64,000 nt of DNA from Parasphingopyxis marina (GTDB taxonomy: Bacteria; Pseudomonadota; Alphaproteobacteria; Sphingomonadales; Sphingomonadaceae): positions 677,300-741,299 of the forward strand of contig NZ_JACJVJ010000002.1 in the NCBI RefSeq assembly GCF_014237875.1. Direction: 5' to 3'. Positions 39,964 through 49,388 of this stretch are shown piece by piece. Below the pieces are notes generated by a model. The model did not search any database, was not told the DNA's origin, and saw only the letters and a list, made by a program, of their open reading frames with translations. How positions within the stretch are numbered: position 1 is the stretch's first letter; each line of letters starts with the position of its first letter. A program made the translations under genes and the position numbers.

Positions 39964-40280
39964 GCGCGGCCGCGACCGTCTATGCCGTATTCGGCTCGCG
40001 GGAAGAGGCCGACAGGATAGCCCGCGCGATGGTCGAAAAGCGGCTGGCGGCCTGCGTCAACATCCTTGCGCCGATGCGCTCCGTCTATCGCTGGGACGGC
40101 GCAATCGAAACCGGCGAAGAGATCCCCGCCCTGTTCAAGACGGCAAAGGCCGAGGCCTTGATCGCTGCCATCGCCGCACTGCACAGCTATGATGTCCCGG
40201 CGATCTGCGCCTGGCCGATCGAGCAAGGCCACCCGCCCTATATCGACTGGATCGTCGCCGAAACGGTGGAGGGCCGGTGA
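39960..40280 (+). CDS. cutA: Divalent-cation tolerance protein CutA
   Basis: This 106-residue trimeric ferredoxin-like protein has AARAMVEKRLAACVNI-like residues (ARAMVEKRLAACVNILAP), YRWDGAIETGEE, LFKTAK and the end IDWIVAET, all CutA marks. It is named for copper tolerance in E. coli, but its true role is unsettled. It overlaps ctaA upstream (ATGA) and the next gene downstream (TGATG). Confidence 0.94.
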   Translation: MSAAATVYAVFGSREEADRIARAMVEKRLAACVNILAPMRSVYRWDGAIETGEEIPALFKTAKAEALIAAIAALHSYDVPAICAWPIEQGHPPYIDWIVAETVEGR

Positions 40281-41146
40281 TGCGCGCTTTCTTCGCGGCC
40301 ATAATCGCGGCCTTCGCCCTGATCGCGACGCCAGCCGCCGCGCAATCCGACACCATCGATTTCGGCTTCGCGCCGCCCATCGGTTCCACCCTCTCCTATG
40401 AGATCGTTCGCGCCAGCGCGCTCGGTGAGCGGCGGGCCGGCATGCGTTTCGTCAGGGACTATCGGTTCGAACGCGACAGCGGGGGCTATCTGCTGTGGGT
40501 CGAGCTGCGCTCGGCGGAGCCGCTGGACGCCGGAGACAATGCGGGCCTCATGGAAGCCATCGCCGCGCCGATGATCGGCGTGCGCTACGCCATCGAGATC
40601 GGCCCGAACGGCACGCCCGGCGCCATTCGCGATCAGCGCGGCGTCTGGCAGCGCGTGCTCGAAGGCGTCGCCCTGATTGGCGGCTATTATGCCGGGAATG
40701 ACGATTTTTCGGATGCCGAGCGCGAACAGATGGCCGCCATCATCGCCGAGATGCAGAACAAGGGCGAGGCCGGTCAGCGCGAAACCCTTCTCGTCGTCGT
40801 TCGCGATATGCTGGCGCTCGCCGGCCAGTCCGTCCGCGCCGAAATTGCGGGCGATATCGAGGCCGGGCCGATGCCGGTCGCCGCCGCGATGACCGCCCGG
40901 ATCGTTTCCGACGACCTGGCGCGCGTCGAACTCGACGCCTCCTCGCCGGGAACGGACGGCACGGGCGTACGGGAAAGCGTCGTTTATCGCGCCGCGCCTT
41001 CCAGCGGCCTCGTGCACAGAATGGAACGGACGCGGATAATCGCCTCGGAAGACGGCGCCGCCGAAGATGCCTATCGGGAAACGCACAGCCTGCGCCTGCT
41101 GCACGAAATGCGCGATACGGCGGCCGTCGCCGATGGTGTGCAATAG
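40280..41146 (+). CDS. Exported protein of unknown function
   Basis: This 288-residue protein has a clear signal peptide (FFAAIIAAFALIATPAAAQ). The mature part starts DTIDFGFAPPIGSTLSYEI and looks like a beta-rich periplasmic domain with no cysteines or catalytic motif I can identify. The ATG at 40280 shares one base with the cutA stop (TGATG), so it is cotranslated with cutA; a GTG one codon earlier is also open. I do not recognise a family. Confidence 0.75.
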   Translation: MRAFFAAIIAAFALIATPAAAQSDTIDFGFAPPIGSTLSYEIVRASALGERRAGMRFVRDYRFERDSGGYLLWVELRSAEPLDAGDNAGLMEAIAAPMIGVRYAIEIGPNGTPGAIRDQRGVWQRVLEGVALIGGYYAGNDDFSDAEREQMAAIIAEMQNKGEAGQRETLLVVVRDMLALAGQSVRAEIAGDIEAGPMPVAAAMTARIVSDDLARVELDASSPGTDGTGVRESVVYRAAPSSGLVHRMERTRIIASEDGAAEDAYRETHSLRLLHEMRDTAAVADGVQ

Positions 41147-41187
41147 GGCATGGTATCTCAATACCCGTCAGCAAAGCCCCTCTCTGC

Positions 41188-41216
41188 TTGACGTAGCGGG
41201 ATTTTGCCGCCAATAG
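41188..41216 (+). promoter_or_regulatory. Candidate promoter for rplM-rpsI
   Basis: TTGACG (41188-41193) and CAATAG (41211-41216) are spaced 17 bases apart, 85 bases upstream of rplM. The -10 box is weak and this call is tentative. Confidence 0.3.
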
Positions 41217-41301
41217 GCCCGGCGAAACGCTGTCCCGATGGGCGGCGTCTTTCTGTTTTAAACGCAAGCCGGGGCCCAGGCCCCCTATGGAGGTTGAGGC
41301 C

Positions 41302-41781
41302 ATGAAGGCGCTCACGAAAACCACCCGCTCGGCAAACAAGTTCGATGTGGACAAGAAATGGGTGCTGATCGACGCCGACGGTCTCGTCGTCGGACGCGCC
41401 GCTGCCGAGATCGCCAAGATCCTGCGCGGCAAGCACAAGCCGACTTTCACCCCGCATGTCGATTGCGGTGACAATGTCATCGTCATCAACGCGGAGAAGG
41501 TCCGCTTCACGGGCAACAAGCGCGCCCAGCAGACCTATTACAAGCATACCGGCTATCCGGGCGGCCTGAAGGAAGTGACGGCCGACAAGGTTCTCGAGGG
41601 CCGTTTTCCCGAACGCGTCCTTGAAAAGGCCGTCGAGCGCATGATCCCGCGCGGCCCGCTGGGCCGTCAGCAGATGCGCAACCTGCGCATCTTCGCCGGG
41701 ACCGAGCATCCGCACGAAGCCCTGAAGCCCGAGGTCATCGACCTCGCTTCCCGCAATCGCAAGAACAAGGTGGGCGCATAA
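41302..41781 (+). CDS. rplM: 50S ribosomal protein L13
   Basis: This 159-residue protein is L13 of the large subunit: [21 protein letters not shown] and [18 protein letters not shown] are conserved, and [20 protein letters not shown] is near the end. The ATG at 41302 has GGAGG upstream and matches family starts ([11 protein letters not shown]). It overlaps rpsI by one base (TAATG). Confidence 0.97.
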   Translation: MKALTKTTRSANKFDVDKKWVLIDADGLVVGRAAAEIAKILRGKHKPTFTPHVDCGDNVIVINAEKVRFTGNKRAQQTYYKHTGYPGGLKEVTADKVLEGRFPERVLEKAVERMIPRGPLGRQQMRNLRIFAGTEHPHEALKPEVIDLASRNRKNKVGA

Positions 41782-42344
41782 TGGCCGACGAGAAGAAAGA
41801 TCTTTCCGATCTCAAGGAACTGACCGAAACCGCTACCGAAGAAACGCCGGCGGCCGAAACCGCCGAAGCGCCTGCGGAAGCCGAAGCGCCGGCCGATGTC
41901 GCCGTGATGGAGCCGCCGGTGGAAACCGTGCCGCTGCGCGAACAGGAAATCGACGAGCATGGCCGCGCCTATGCCACCGGCCGCCGCAAGGACGCGGTCG
42001 CCCGCGTCTGGCTGAAGCCGGGCAAGGGTGCGATCACGATCAACGGTCGCGATCAATCCGCCTATTTTGCGCGGCCTTCGCTGCGCCTCGTGATCAACCA
42101 GCCGTTCGATATTTCGGACCGCCGCGGCCAGTACGACATCTTCGCCACGGTGAAGGGCGGCGGGCTTTCGGGCCAGGCCGGCGCCGTCAAGCACGGCATC
42201 AGCCAGGCGCTGTCCCGCTTCGAACCGAAGCTGCGCGGCACGATGAAATCCGCCGGCTTCCTGACCCGCGACAGCCGCGTCGTGGAACGCAAGAAATACG
42301 GCAAGGCCAAGGCCCGCAAGAGCTTCCAGTTCTCGAAGCGCTAA
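41781..42344 (+). CDS. rpsI: 30S ribosomal protein S9, N-terminally extended
   Basis: This 187-residue S9 ends in the usual SKR tail (FQFSKR), which reaches the P-site tRNA. The core starts at [19 protein letters not shown] (about residue 64); before it lies an acidic, Glu/Ala/Thr-rich extension of ~60 residues not found in the ~130-residue E. coli protein. Such extensions occur in some Sphingomonadales. A strong terminator follows at 42372. Confidence 0.96.
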   Translation: MADEKKDLSDLKELTETATEETPAAETAEAPAEAEAPADVAVMEPPVETVPLREQEIDEHGRAYATGRRKDAVARVWLKPGKGAITINGRDQSAYFARPSLRLVINQPFDISDRRGQYDIFATVKGGGLSGQAGAVKHGISQALSRFEPKLRGTMKSAGFLTRDSRVVERKKYGKAKARKSFQFSKR

Positions 42345-42371
42345 GGCCAAGCTTCAATTCGTCGCTATTCG

Positions 42372-42412
42372 AACGCTCTCTCGCCCCATCGGCGGGAGAG
42401 CGTTCTTTTTTA
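42372..42412 (+). terminator. Strong terminator after rpsI
   Basis: A 15-bp stem (42372-42386 with 42392-42406, one G-U pair) closes a 5-nt loop and is followed by six T. It is a textbook intrinsic terminator ending the rplM-rpsI operon. Confidence 0.92.
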
Positions 42413-42460
42413 TTCCGGCGACAGGCGTTAAGGCCCTAAAAACGATTTCGGGACGCGATA

Positions 42461-43666
42461 GTGACGGCAAGCCATATTACCCACCTCGAATGCACGACGA
42501 CGGGGGAAAAAGTGGAAGCCGGCACGCTCCACAATCTTTCGCCCGCCGGATCGCCGCTTTTCGCGCGCTACAACCTGGATGCGCTCAAGGGCAGACTGAC
42601 CCCGGATAGTTTCGCCGGGCGCGACGCCGGTTTCTGGCGTTATCGCGAATTGCTGCCGGTCCGCGATGCCGCCAATATCGCGAGCCTCGGCGAAGTCTTT
42701 ACGCCACTGGTCCCGCTCCGCGGGATCGGCAGCGGCACCGTTGTCGTGAAAGACGAGGGCCGGCTGCCGACCGGGTCCTTCAAGGCCCGCGGGCTGGGCG
42801 TTGCGATTTCGATGGCCAAGGAACTCGGCGTTACCCGCATCGCGATACCCACCAACGGCAATGCCGGCGCCGCGACCGCCGCCTATGCGACGCGCGCGGG
42901 CATCGAGAGCTATGTCTTCTGCCCGGACGATACGCCGCAAACCAATGTCCGCGAAACCGCGCTCCAGGGCGGGAAGGTCTGGCGCGTCAACGGCATGATC
43001 GACGATTGCGGGAAGATCGTGCACCAGGGCGAAGAGGCCATGGGCTGGTTCAACGTCGCCACGCTGCGCGAACCCTATCGCGTCGAGGGCAAGAAGACGA
43101 TGGGCTTCGAACTCGCCGAACAGCTGGGCTGGGAATTGCCCGACGCGATCTTCTATCCGACCGGCGGCGGCACTGGGCTGATCGGCATGTGGAAGGCGTT
43201 CGACGAACTGGAAGCGGTCGGCCTGATCGGCCCGAAGCGCCCGCGCATGATAGCGGTCCAGGCCGCCGGATGCGCGCCGATCGTCCGCGCCTTCGCCGCG
43301 GGCGAGGATCGTGCGGAGCGCTGGGAAAACGCCTCGACCGCGGCCGCAGGCATCCGCGTTCCCGCGGCAATCGGCGATTTCCTCATCCTCCGCGCGTTGC
43401 GGGAATCGGGCGGGTTCGCGATTGCCGTCGAGGAGGAGGAAATCTTCGATGCGCGCGCGCGGATCGCCGGCGAGGAAGGATTGCTGCTCTGTCCCGAAGG
43501 CGCGGCGCCGGTTGCGGCCTATCTGAAAGCCCTGGAAAACGGGCTGATCGGCAAGGACGAGCGCACAATAATCTTCAATTGCGGCAACGGGCTCAAATAT
43601 CCGATGCCCGACCATTCCCGCACGCTCGATATGCATGCGCCGATCGACTGGGAAAGCTTCGCCTGA
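42461..43666 (+). CDS. thrC: Threonine synthase
   Basis: This 401-residue PLP enzyme converts O-phosphohomoserine to threonine. The PLP lysine is in PTGSFKARG, the phosphate loop is TNGNAGAAT, and GGGTGLIGMWKAFDEL binds the cofactor ring. The long N-terminal domain puts it in the plant/alphaproteobacterial type. The start is GTG. It follows the rpsI terminator and stands alone. Confidence 0.92.
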   Translation: MTASHITHLECTTTGEKVEAGTLHNLSPAGSPLFARYNLDALKGRLTPDSFAGRDAGFWRYRELLPVRDAANIASLGEVFTPLVPLRGIGSGTVVVKDEGRLPTGSFKARGLGVAISMAKELGVTRIAIPTNGNAGAATAAYATRAGIESYVFCPDDTPQTNVRETALQGGKVWRVNGMIDDCGKIVHQGEEAMGWFNVATLREPYRVEGKKTMGFELAEQLGWELPDAIFYPTGGGTGLIGMWKAFDELEAVGLIGPKRPRMIAVQAAGCAPIVRAFAAGEDRAERWENASTAAAGIRVPAAIGDFLILRALRESGGFAIAVEEEEIFDARARIAGEEGLLLCPEGAAPVAAYLKALENGLIGKDERTIIFNCGNGLKYPMPDHSRTLDMHAPIDWESFA

Positions 43667-43735
43667 TTACCGTTGGTTAACAGCTTTTTCACCTCCCAAA
43701 GCTAGCGTGGCAGCCACAATAGCCGAGGGCCCCCA

Positions 43736-45361
43736 GTGCAAGAAACCAGCCACATAACGCCATCCCGGACGCTGTCCGAAACGATTCGCGTTTATCTGAT
43801 GGAGACCGTCCGGATTTCGGCCCAGAAAGGGTCGTTCCGCTACCGGTCTTTCCAGAACCAGGTGCGTTCGGCGAGCCGGGCCTATCGGGACCTGCTGCCC
43901 GTCGCGCTCGTGGTCACCCCGCTGCTCGCCTATCTGTTCTGGGATATCGGCGAACCCACGCTGCTGATCCTGGGTACCGCCTTCATATGCGGCGCGGCGC
44001 TTTTCGGTATCGTTCATTTTTCGGACTGGAGCATCAGGCGCAATATCGACCGGGCCAGCACATTCGCCATATCGCTGTGCCTGACGACCTTTCTGGGCGC
44101 GATCGGCTGGAGCCTGTTCCTCAGCGGGCTGTTCCTGGAGGGAACCGAAGAGGTCCGGCTGTTCGTGCTGTGCATGCAGGTGGGGCTGATCGCGGTGGGC
44201 GGACTGATGTTCATCAACCTGCCCGCCGGCTATCTGAGTTTTTCGCTGCCGATCGCGGTGGACCTTGTCGTCAACCTCGCCGCCCGGGAAAGCGGCACGC
44301 CCTGGATCATGTATCCTCTCCTCCTCGTCCTGCTCGTGCTGCTGGGGCGGACCGTGGTGGACCAGACCGTCCAGCTGGTCGAAGCGAACATGGCGGCCGA
44401 AAAACTGGTCCAAGCCGAAGCCGATCGCGAGGCGCTGAAGAGCGACACCCGCAACCTGGAGGCCGAGCGCGCGCAGGCGCTGCTCGCCGAACGCGAAAAG
44501 CTCTCCGAGCTCCAGCATGAGGAACTCGTCGCCCTAGGGGCGCAATTCAAGGAAACGGTCGTCAAGATCGCCGGCAGCCTGAGCGCGGCAATCGCCAATC
44601 TCGATCTTTCCTCCACCGATCTTGCCCGGGTATCGGGCGAAGCCGGCGCCGACGCAGCGGCGGTTTCCCAGCGCGCGGAAGGCGCGAACACCGCCGTCCA
44701 GCACGTCGCCACCGCGGTCCAGCAACTTGAAACGTCGGTCGGCGAGATTTCCGACCAGATCGGCAGCAGCCTTTCGCTCAACCGTACGGTCGAGGAAGCG
44801 GCGCGCCAGAGCGACAGCGCCATGGACATGCTGCGCGAACGCACCCAGGGGATCGGCCAGATCGTCTCGCTGATTTCCGAGATCGCCGGACAGACCAACC
44901 TGCTCGCGCTCAACGCCACGATCGAGGCGGCGCGCGCCGGCGAAGCCGGCCGCGGCTTCAGCGTCGTCGCGCAGGAAGTGAAATCGCTCGCCCAGCAAAC
45001 CACCAACGCCACCGAAAATGTCGGCCGCCAGCTGCGCGAGATCGAGGAAGCGGTCGAGCTTGCGGTCAGCGCCATGTCCAAGGCGACCAGCGAGATCGAC
45101 GGCATGACCGATATCTCCAACTCGATCGCCTCGGCGGTTATGGAACAGCGCGAGGCAACGCGGAATATCGGCGACAACAGCATCCGCGCCGCGCAGGACA
45201 CGGACGAGGTTCAGCAGAATATTCAGCGCGTCGCCAGCGCCGCCAAGACCACCGGCAGCCTGAGCGCCGATGTCAGCCGTACCGCCGAAAGCCTGGCCGA
45301 ACAGGCCGATGCGCTGCGCACCGCGACCGAGGCCTTTCTCGAAGCGCTGCGCGCCGCCTAG
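43736..45361 (+). CDS. Membrane-embedded methyl-accepting chemotaxis protein
   Basis: This 541-residue protein has about six hydrophobic spans (roughly residues 55-210), then a coiled linker and a cytosolic MCP signalling domain with the hairpin tip [20 protein letters not shown]. There is no periplasmic ligand-binding domain, so the membrane part is the likely sensor, as in MASE-type receptors. No che genes are adjacent. The GTG start at 43736 lacks a clear ribosome binding site; an ATG at 43799 is the alternative. Confidence 0.87.
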   Translation: MQETSHITPSRTLSETIRVYLMETVRISAQKGSFRYRSFQNQVRSASRAYRDLLPVALVVTPLLAYLFWDIGEPTLLILGTAFICGAALFGIVHFSDWSIRRNIDRASTFAISLCLTTFLGAIGWSLFLSGLFLEGTEEVRLFVLCMQVGLIAVGGLMFINLPAGYLSFSLPIAVDLVVNLAARESGTPWIMYPLLLVLLVLLGRTVVDQTVQLVEANMAAEKLVQAEADREALKSDTRNLEAERAQALLAEREKLSELQHEELVALGAQFKETVVKIAGSLSAAIANLDLSSTDLARVSGEAGADAAAVSQRAEGANTAVQHVATAVQQLETSVGEISDQIGSSLSLNRTVEEAARQSDSAMDMLRERTQGIGQIVSLISEIAGQTNLLALNATIEAARAGEAGRGFSVVAQEVKSLAQQTTNATENVGRQLREIEEAVELAVSAMSKATSEIDGMTDISNSIASAVMEQREATRNIGDNSIRAAQDTDEVQQNIQRVASAAKTTGSLSADVSRTAESLAEQADALRTATEAFLEALRAA

Positions 45362-45382
45362 CGGCGAACGGCTGGAGCCGGG

Positions 45383-46198
45383 CTAGCCTGCCGTCGCAGC
45401 CGAGAGATCGGCGAGAAACGCCCGCACCCGCTCCGCATTGACGCCGAGATCGCTGATCCCGACCCGGCTCACCGAGCGCATGTTCACCACGCTCCCCGGG
45501 CCGTTGGGGTTGGGTGTCACGCGCAGCACGACATCGTCCTTGAACCGGTAGATCGACACGGTTTCGGTCGCCTCCAGCCGGCCGGTCGCGGGATCGGCGG
45601 CGGCGAGTTCCCAGCCGCGCTCCTCAACCAGCCGTTCGGCCGCAGCGATCGTTTCGGGCACCGATACCGGAACGATGATCGGCTGGATGTCCGGATAGGC
45701 CGTTTCATGCCATTCCCGCCATGCCATCGCCGGATCGCCTTCAACCGGCGGCATCGCGGTGCGGTTGTCGGCACGCAGGGTGAGCGTTTCGAAGGCCGGC
45801 GGGTTGGAAAGATCGGTCGTGATATCGTGGATCGGCGGCACGGTCGCCGCCTTGCCGAAGGTGTAGGAGACGATGCCGACGAACGCGGCGGCCACGACGA
45901 TGCCGACGACCGGCCAGAGCGCACGCCGCCAATGCTTGCCGATCATCAGGAAGATCAGCGCAATGGTGCAGAGCAGCCCGCCCGCCATCGCCACCCAGGG
46001 CAGATAAAAGAGCGACATGAGGCTGATCTGCCAGCCGAGCCAGCCGGCCCCGGTCATCAGCGCCATGGCGAGCGCGGCAAGCGGCGCGCCGATACCGAGC
46101 AATACGCCGATTCTCGCGATCCAGCGGACCGCCGGATGCGGTGTCCGCACGCCGCTTTCCGGCGCGCCAGTCGCGGCTATGCTCTCATTCTCGGCCAT
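45383..46198 (-). CDS. DUF1499 membrane protein
   Basis: This 271-residue protein has three N-terminal spans (about residues 25-118) followed by a periplasmic or cytosolic DUF1499 domain: PPIHDITTDLSNPPAF is the family signature, followed by YPDIQPIIV, a WELAAAD strand and DVVLRVTP. Its function is unknown. It lies 22 bases from the convergent MCP gene. Confidence 0.87.
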   Translation of the reverse strand: MAENESIAATGAPESGVRTPHPAVRWIARIGVLLGIGAPLAALAMALMTGAGWLGWQISLMSLFYLPWVAMAGGLLCTIALIFLMIGKHWRRALWPVVGIVVAAAFVGIVSYTFGKAATVPPIHDITTDLSNPPAFETLTLRADNRTAMPPVEGDPAMAWREWHETAYPDIQPIIVPVSVPETIAAAERLVEERGWELAAADPATGRLEATETVSIYRFKDDVVLRVTPNPNGPGSVVNMRSVSRVGISDLGVNAERVRAFLADLSAATAG

Positions 46199-46341
46199 GG
46201 CCCCTCTCCTCCCAGAAGCCGCCTTTCTACCACCGGCGAGGCAGCGCGCATAGCGGGAGCTTCATGGCCATCGGCGGGGCATGGACATGGCGGCCCGCAT
46301 CTGCAAAACAGCGCCGCCCGGAGCACCGGCGCAAAGCGCGG

Positions 46342-46415
46342 GCGGGTGTAGCTCAATGGTAGAGCTTTTGCTTCCCAAGCAAGTGACGAGGGTTCGATTC
46401 CCTTCACCCGCTCCA
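46342..46415 (+). tRNA. tRNA-Gly (anticodon CCC)
   Basis: GCGGGTG/CACCCGC forms the acceptor stem; D arm TAGCTCAATGGTAGAGC; the anticodon loop TTCCCAA (anticodon CCC) sits on the stem TTTGC/GCAAG; T arm GAGGGTTCGATTCCCTT; discriminator T and encoded CCA. The length is 74 nt. Confidence 0.97.
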
Positions 46416-46601
46416 TTCCCCCTCCCCCGCCCGGCGCGTTGATGGTATGCGACAGGGGTTCTGCTTCGAATCTGCCAGGCGTCCCGGGCACCTTTGGTGC
46501 GCAGGCTGCACATCGCCGGGCACCAGGGGGTATGGCGCAGGGCCGCGCTGAAACGAGCGCCAGTATCAAAATCGAGTCGCGAAGCGTTTTTGGGGGAAGC
46601 C

Positions 46602-48176
46602 ATGTCCAGGCTGGACATCCGCTTGTTGGGAGATTTCGAACTTGCCCGCGACGGCGAACCCCTCGCCCTGCCCGCCTCGCGCAAGACGCGCGCGCTGCTC
46701 GCCTTCCTGATCGTCACAGAACGGCCGCAACGGCGCGAACGACTGTGCGAGATTTTCTGGGACCTGCCCGACGATCCCCGCGCTGCGCTCCGCTGGTCGC
46801 TGAGCAAGCTGCGCCCGATCGTCAACGAGGCGGATATCGTCCGTCTGGTGGCAGACCGGGAGCGCGCCGGCTTCGAAGCGATCGACACGGAAATAGACCT
46901 GTCGCGTATCGAGGCGCGGCTTGCCGACCCCACCGCCAGCGCCGATGCGCTCACCACCTGCGCGCGGCTGCTCGGCGAGGAACTGCTGACCGGCATCGAC
47001 CTGCCCGACCAGCCCGATTTCGCCGCCTGGCTCTCCTATGAGCGCGAACGGGTCGAGCGGCTGCGTGGAAAGGCGGTCAAGCGACTGCTCGAACATCCGG
47101 ACATGCCGCCCGACCGGGCGATCGACTATGCCGAACGCTGGATCGAGATCAGCCCTTTCAGCCGCGACGCCGCCAATGCGCTGATCGCCGCCTATCGGCA
47201 AATGGGGCGGGACCGCGAAGCCTCACACCTGATACGCGAGATCAAGAGCCGTTTCGCGGACGCCGATATCGAATGGGCGCCCGAAGAGCCGGCCCCGGAC
47301 GCCGAACCCGCCACGACCCGCGAGCGCGGCCGCGCGTTGCTCGAACGCCAGACGATCAATTTCTGCAAGGCGCCGGACGGGGTGAATATCGCCTATGCCA
47401 CGGTCGGCGAAGGCCCGCCCCTGATCAAGGCGGCCAACTGGCTTTCGCATCTCGAATATGACTGGGAGGCGCCGTGGAGCCCGCTGTTCCGGGAACTCGC
47501 GCAGGACCATCGCTTCATCCGCTACGACGAACGCGGCAACGGCCTGTCCGACTGGAATGTCGAGGATCTTTCGCTCGACACCTTCGTCACCGATCTCGAA
47601 ACCGTGGTCGATACGCTGGGCATAGAGCGCTTTCCCCTGCTCGGCATTTCGCAGGGCGCGGCGGTGTCCATCGAATATGCCGCGCGCCATCCCGAACGCG
47701 TTTCGAAACTGATCCTGTTCGGCGGCTATCCCGCCGGCTGGCGACTGACGGCAACGCCGGAACAGGCCGCCGAGCGCGAAGCCATCATCACCCTCACCAA
47801 ATCCGGCTGGGGCCAGGACAACCCCGCCTATCGCCACATCTTCTCGGCGACCTTCATGCCGAGCGCCAAGGCCGAACAGCTCGCCTGGTTCGACGATTTC
47901 CAGCGCCAGACCGCCTGCGCCGAAAATGCCGTGCGCTTCCTGGAGGCTTTCTCGGTGATCGACGTGCGCCACCGGCTCGCCGAAATCCGCACCGAAACGC
48001 TGGTGCTCCATTCGCGCGGCGACAAGCGCATCCCCTGGGAAGTCGGCCGGGATATCGCGGCCGCCATTCCCGATGCGAGCCTGGTCACGCTGGAAAGCGA
48101 CAACCATCTGCTGATCGAGGGCGAACCCGCCGGGGAAACCTTCGTCGAGGCGATCCGCGAATTTCTCGTCCGCTAA
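46602..48176 (+). CDS. Winged-helix/BTAD regulator fused to alpha/beta hydrolase
   Basis: This 524-residue fusion starts with an OmpR-type winged helix as in SARP/AfsR regulators (RLLGDFELARDGEPL, SRKTRALLAFL), continues with a helical BTAD-like domain (about 80-225), and ends in a complete alpha/beta hydrolase (about 250-524) with a likely triad Ser350 (GISQGA), Asp474 and His502. The C-terminal part resembles YheT/haloperoxidase-like hydrolases. It may be a transcription factor whose hydrolase domain senses or destroys the ligand. The ATG at 46602 follows GGGGGAAG; no linked operon. Confidence 0.8.
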   Translation: MSRLDIRLLGDFELARDGEPLALPASRKTRALLAFLIVTERPQRRERLCEIFWDLPDDPRAALRWSLSKLRPIVNEADIVRLVADRERAGFEAIDTEIDLSRIEARLADPTASADALTTCARLLGEELLTGIDLPDQPDFAAWLSYERERVERLRGKAVKRLLEHPDMPPDRAIDYAERWIEISPFSRDAANALIAAYRQMGRDREASHLIREIKSRFADADIEWAPEEPAPDAEPATTRERGRALLERQTINFCKAPDGVNIAYATVGEGPPLIKAANWLSHLEYDWEAPWSPLFRELAQDHRFIRYDERGNGLSDWNVEDLSLDTFVTDLETVVDTLGIERFPLLGISQGAAVSIEYAARHPERVSKLILFGGYPAGWRLTATPEQAAEREAIITLTKSGWGQDNPAYRHIFSATFMPSAKAEQLAWFDDFQRQTACAENAVRFLEAFSVIDVRHRLAEIRTETLVLHSRGDKRIPWEVGRDIAAAIPDASLVTLESDNHLLIEGEPAGETFVEAIREFLVR

Positions 48177-48182
48177 GCGCCG

Positions 48183-48941
48183 CTAGATACCGCCGGCGAA
48201 GGTTTCGAAGCCGGCCGTTCCAAGCGCCTCGCAAAGCGCCGCAAGACAGGCATCGAGCGCATCCCGCTCGGTCGAGCGAATGACGAAATTGGCACCGACC
48301 TTCCCTTCCCGGAAAAAGGGATAGCTGCCGATCTGGCAGTCGGGATGGGCCTTTTCGATCGCGCCCAGCGTATCGGCGACCTCGCTCTCCGCCGTCCAGC
48401 AGCCGATGGTTTCGGAAATGACGGGATCGCCGCCTTCCAGCTGGCCGGTCAGCGCGTCGAGCATCTGCGCCGCGATATGCGGGATGCCGGCCATGATGAA
48501 GATATTGCCGTGGCGGATGCCGGGCGCGCCCGACATGCGGTTCTCGATCAGCTCGCCGCCCTCGGGCACCCGCGCCATTCTGAGCCGCGCCTCGTTGAGC
48601 CCGCCGCGCGTTTCATAATAGGCTTCGAGCACCGCTCGCGCGCGCGGATGGACGATCACATCGACGCCGAGCGCGGCGGAAACCGCATCGACCGTGATAT
48701 CGTCATGGGTCGGCCCGATCCCGCCGGTCGTGAACAGATAGTCGACGCTGGCCCGCACCTCGTTCACCGCCTCCACGATCCTCTCGAGAATGTCGGGCAC
48801 GATACGCACTTCGGCGAGGCGAATGCCCTGCACGTTCAGCCATTTTGCGAGCGTCGCAACATTCTTGTCCTGGGTGCGGCCGGACAGGATCTCGTCGCCG
48901 ATGACGAGCATCCCGGCAGTCCAGATTCGTTTTTCGCTCAT
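48183..48941 (-). CDS. CinA-like/molybdopterin-binding protein, short form
   Basis: This 252-residue protein matches the N-terminal (MoaB/MogA-like) domain of CinA: GDEILSGRTQDKN, TTGGIGPTHDDITVDAV and GSPGIRHGN-like residues (GAPGIRHGNIFIMAG). The C-terminal nicotinamide-nucleotide amidase domain is absent, as in alphaproteobacterial competence/damage-inducible protein A homologues. Start ATG at 48941; one at 48953 is possible. It converges on the fusion gene 7 bases away. Confidence 0.88.
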   Translation of the reverse strand: MSEKRIWTAGMLVIGDEILSGRTQDKNVATLAKWLNVQGIRLAEVRIVPDILERIVEAVNEVRASVDYLFTTGGIGPTHDDITVDAVSAALGVDVIVHPRARAVLEAYYETRGGLNEARLRMARVPEGGELIENRMSGAPGIRHGNIFIMAGIPHIAAQMLDALTGQLEGGDPVISETIGCWTAESEVADTLGAIEKAHPDCQIGSYPFFREGKVGANFVIRSTERDALDACLAALCEALGTAGFETFAGGI

Positions 48942-49388
48942 GGCGACGGCCATAGCGTGGCGGCGCTCGGCAGGTAAAGCGGCCTTGCGGAGGCACGCGC
49001 CGAGTCTTCCAACTTTCATCAAAGCGTCGATCCGTTTTCGCGAAACGGTCAAGCCGGAGTCATCGCCGCTACCCCCGCCTGTCACAGCAGGGCGGTAAGG
49101 CTTGGCGGCAATATCGTGTGCAGGGGCCCGCCAGAATATCGTGCGCCGCACAATTTCCTTGTCCTTTCGCAAGATCGCGAAGGGCAAAGCGATTTCTGGC
49201 GTCACTCGCAATAATATATAATAAATTCAATATTTTATGGGCATTTTTCTAACCCGTTTGTCATGGCCGTGTAACAGCCAAACCTTAGCCCCGCGTTCCG
49301 AAGCCAGAAATTTGCTGCGTCGCACAAGAGCGGCGGCGCGGGCTGGCTCATCGCCTTGAAATTCGTCCGATCGCAGGGAATTTGAAAT
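48942..49388. promoter_or_regulatory. Leader region upstream of TonB receptor
   Basis: No gene is supported in these 447 bases. An AT-rich island (about 49209-49240, ATAATATATAATAAATTCAA and more) stands out against GC-rich flanks and could be an UP element, nucleoid-protein site or promoter for the TonB-dependent receptor. A bulged hairpin built on CCTTTCGC/GCGAAGGG lies at about 49155-49184. I see no cobalamin or other known riboswitch core. Confidence 0.35.
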
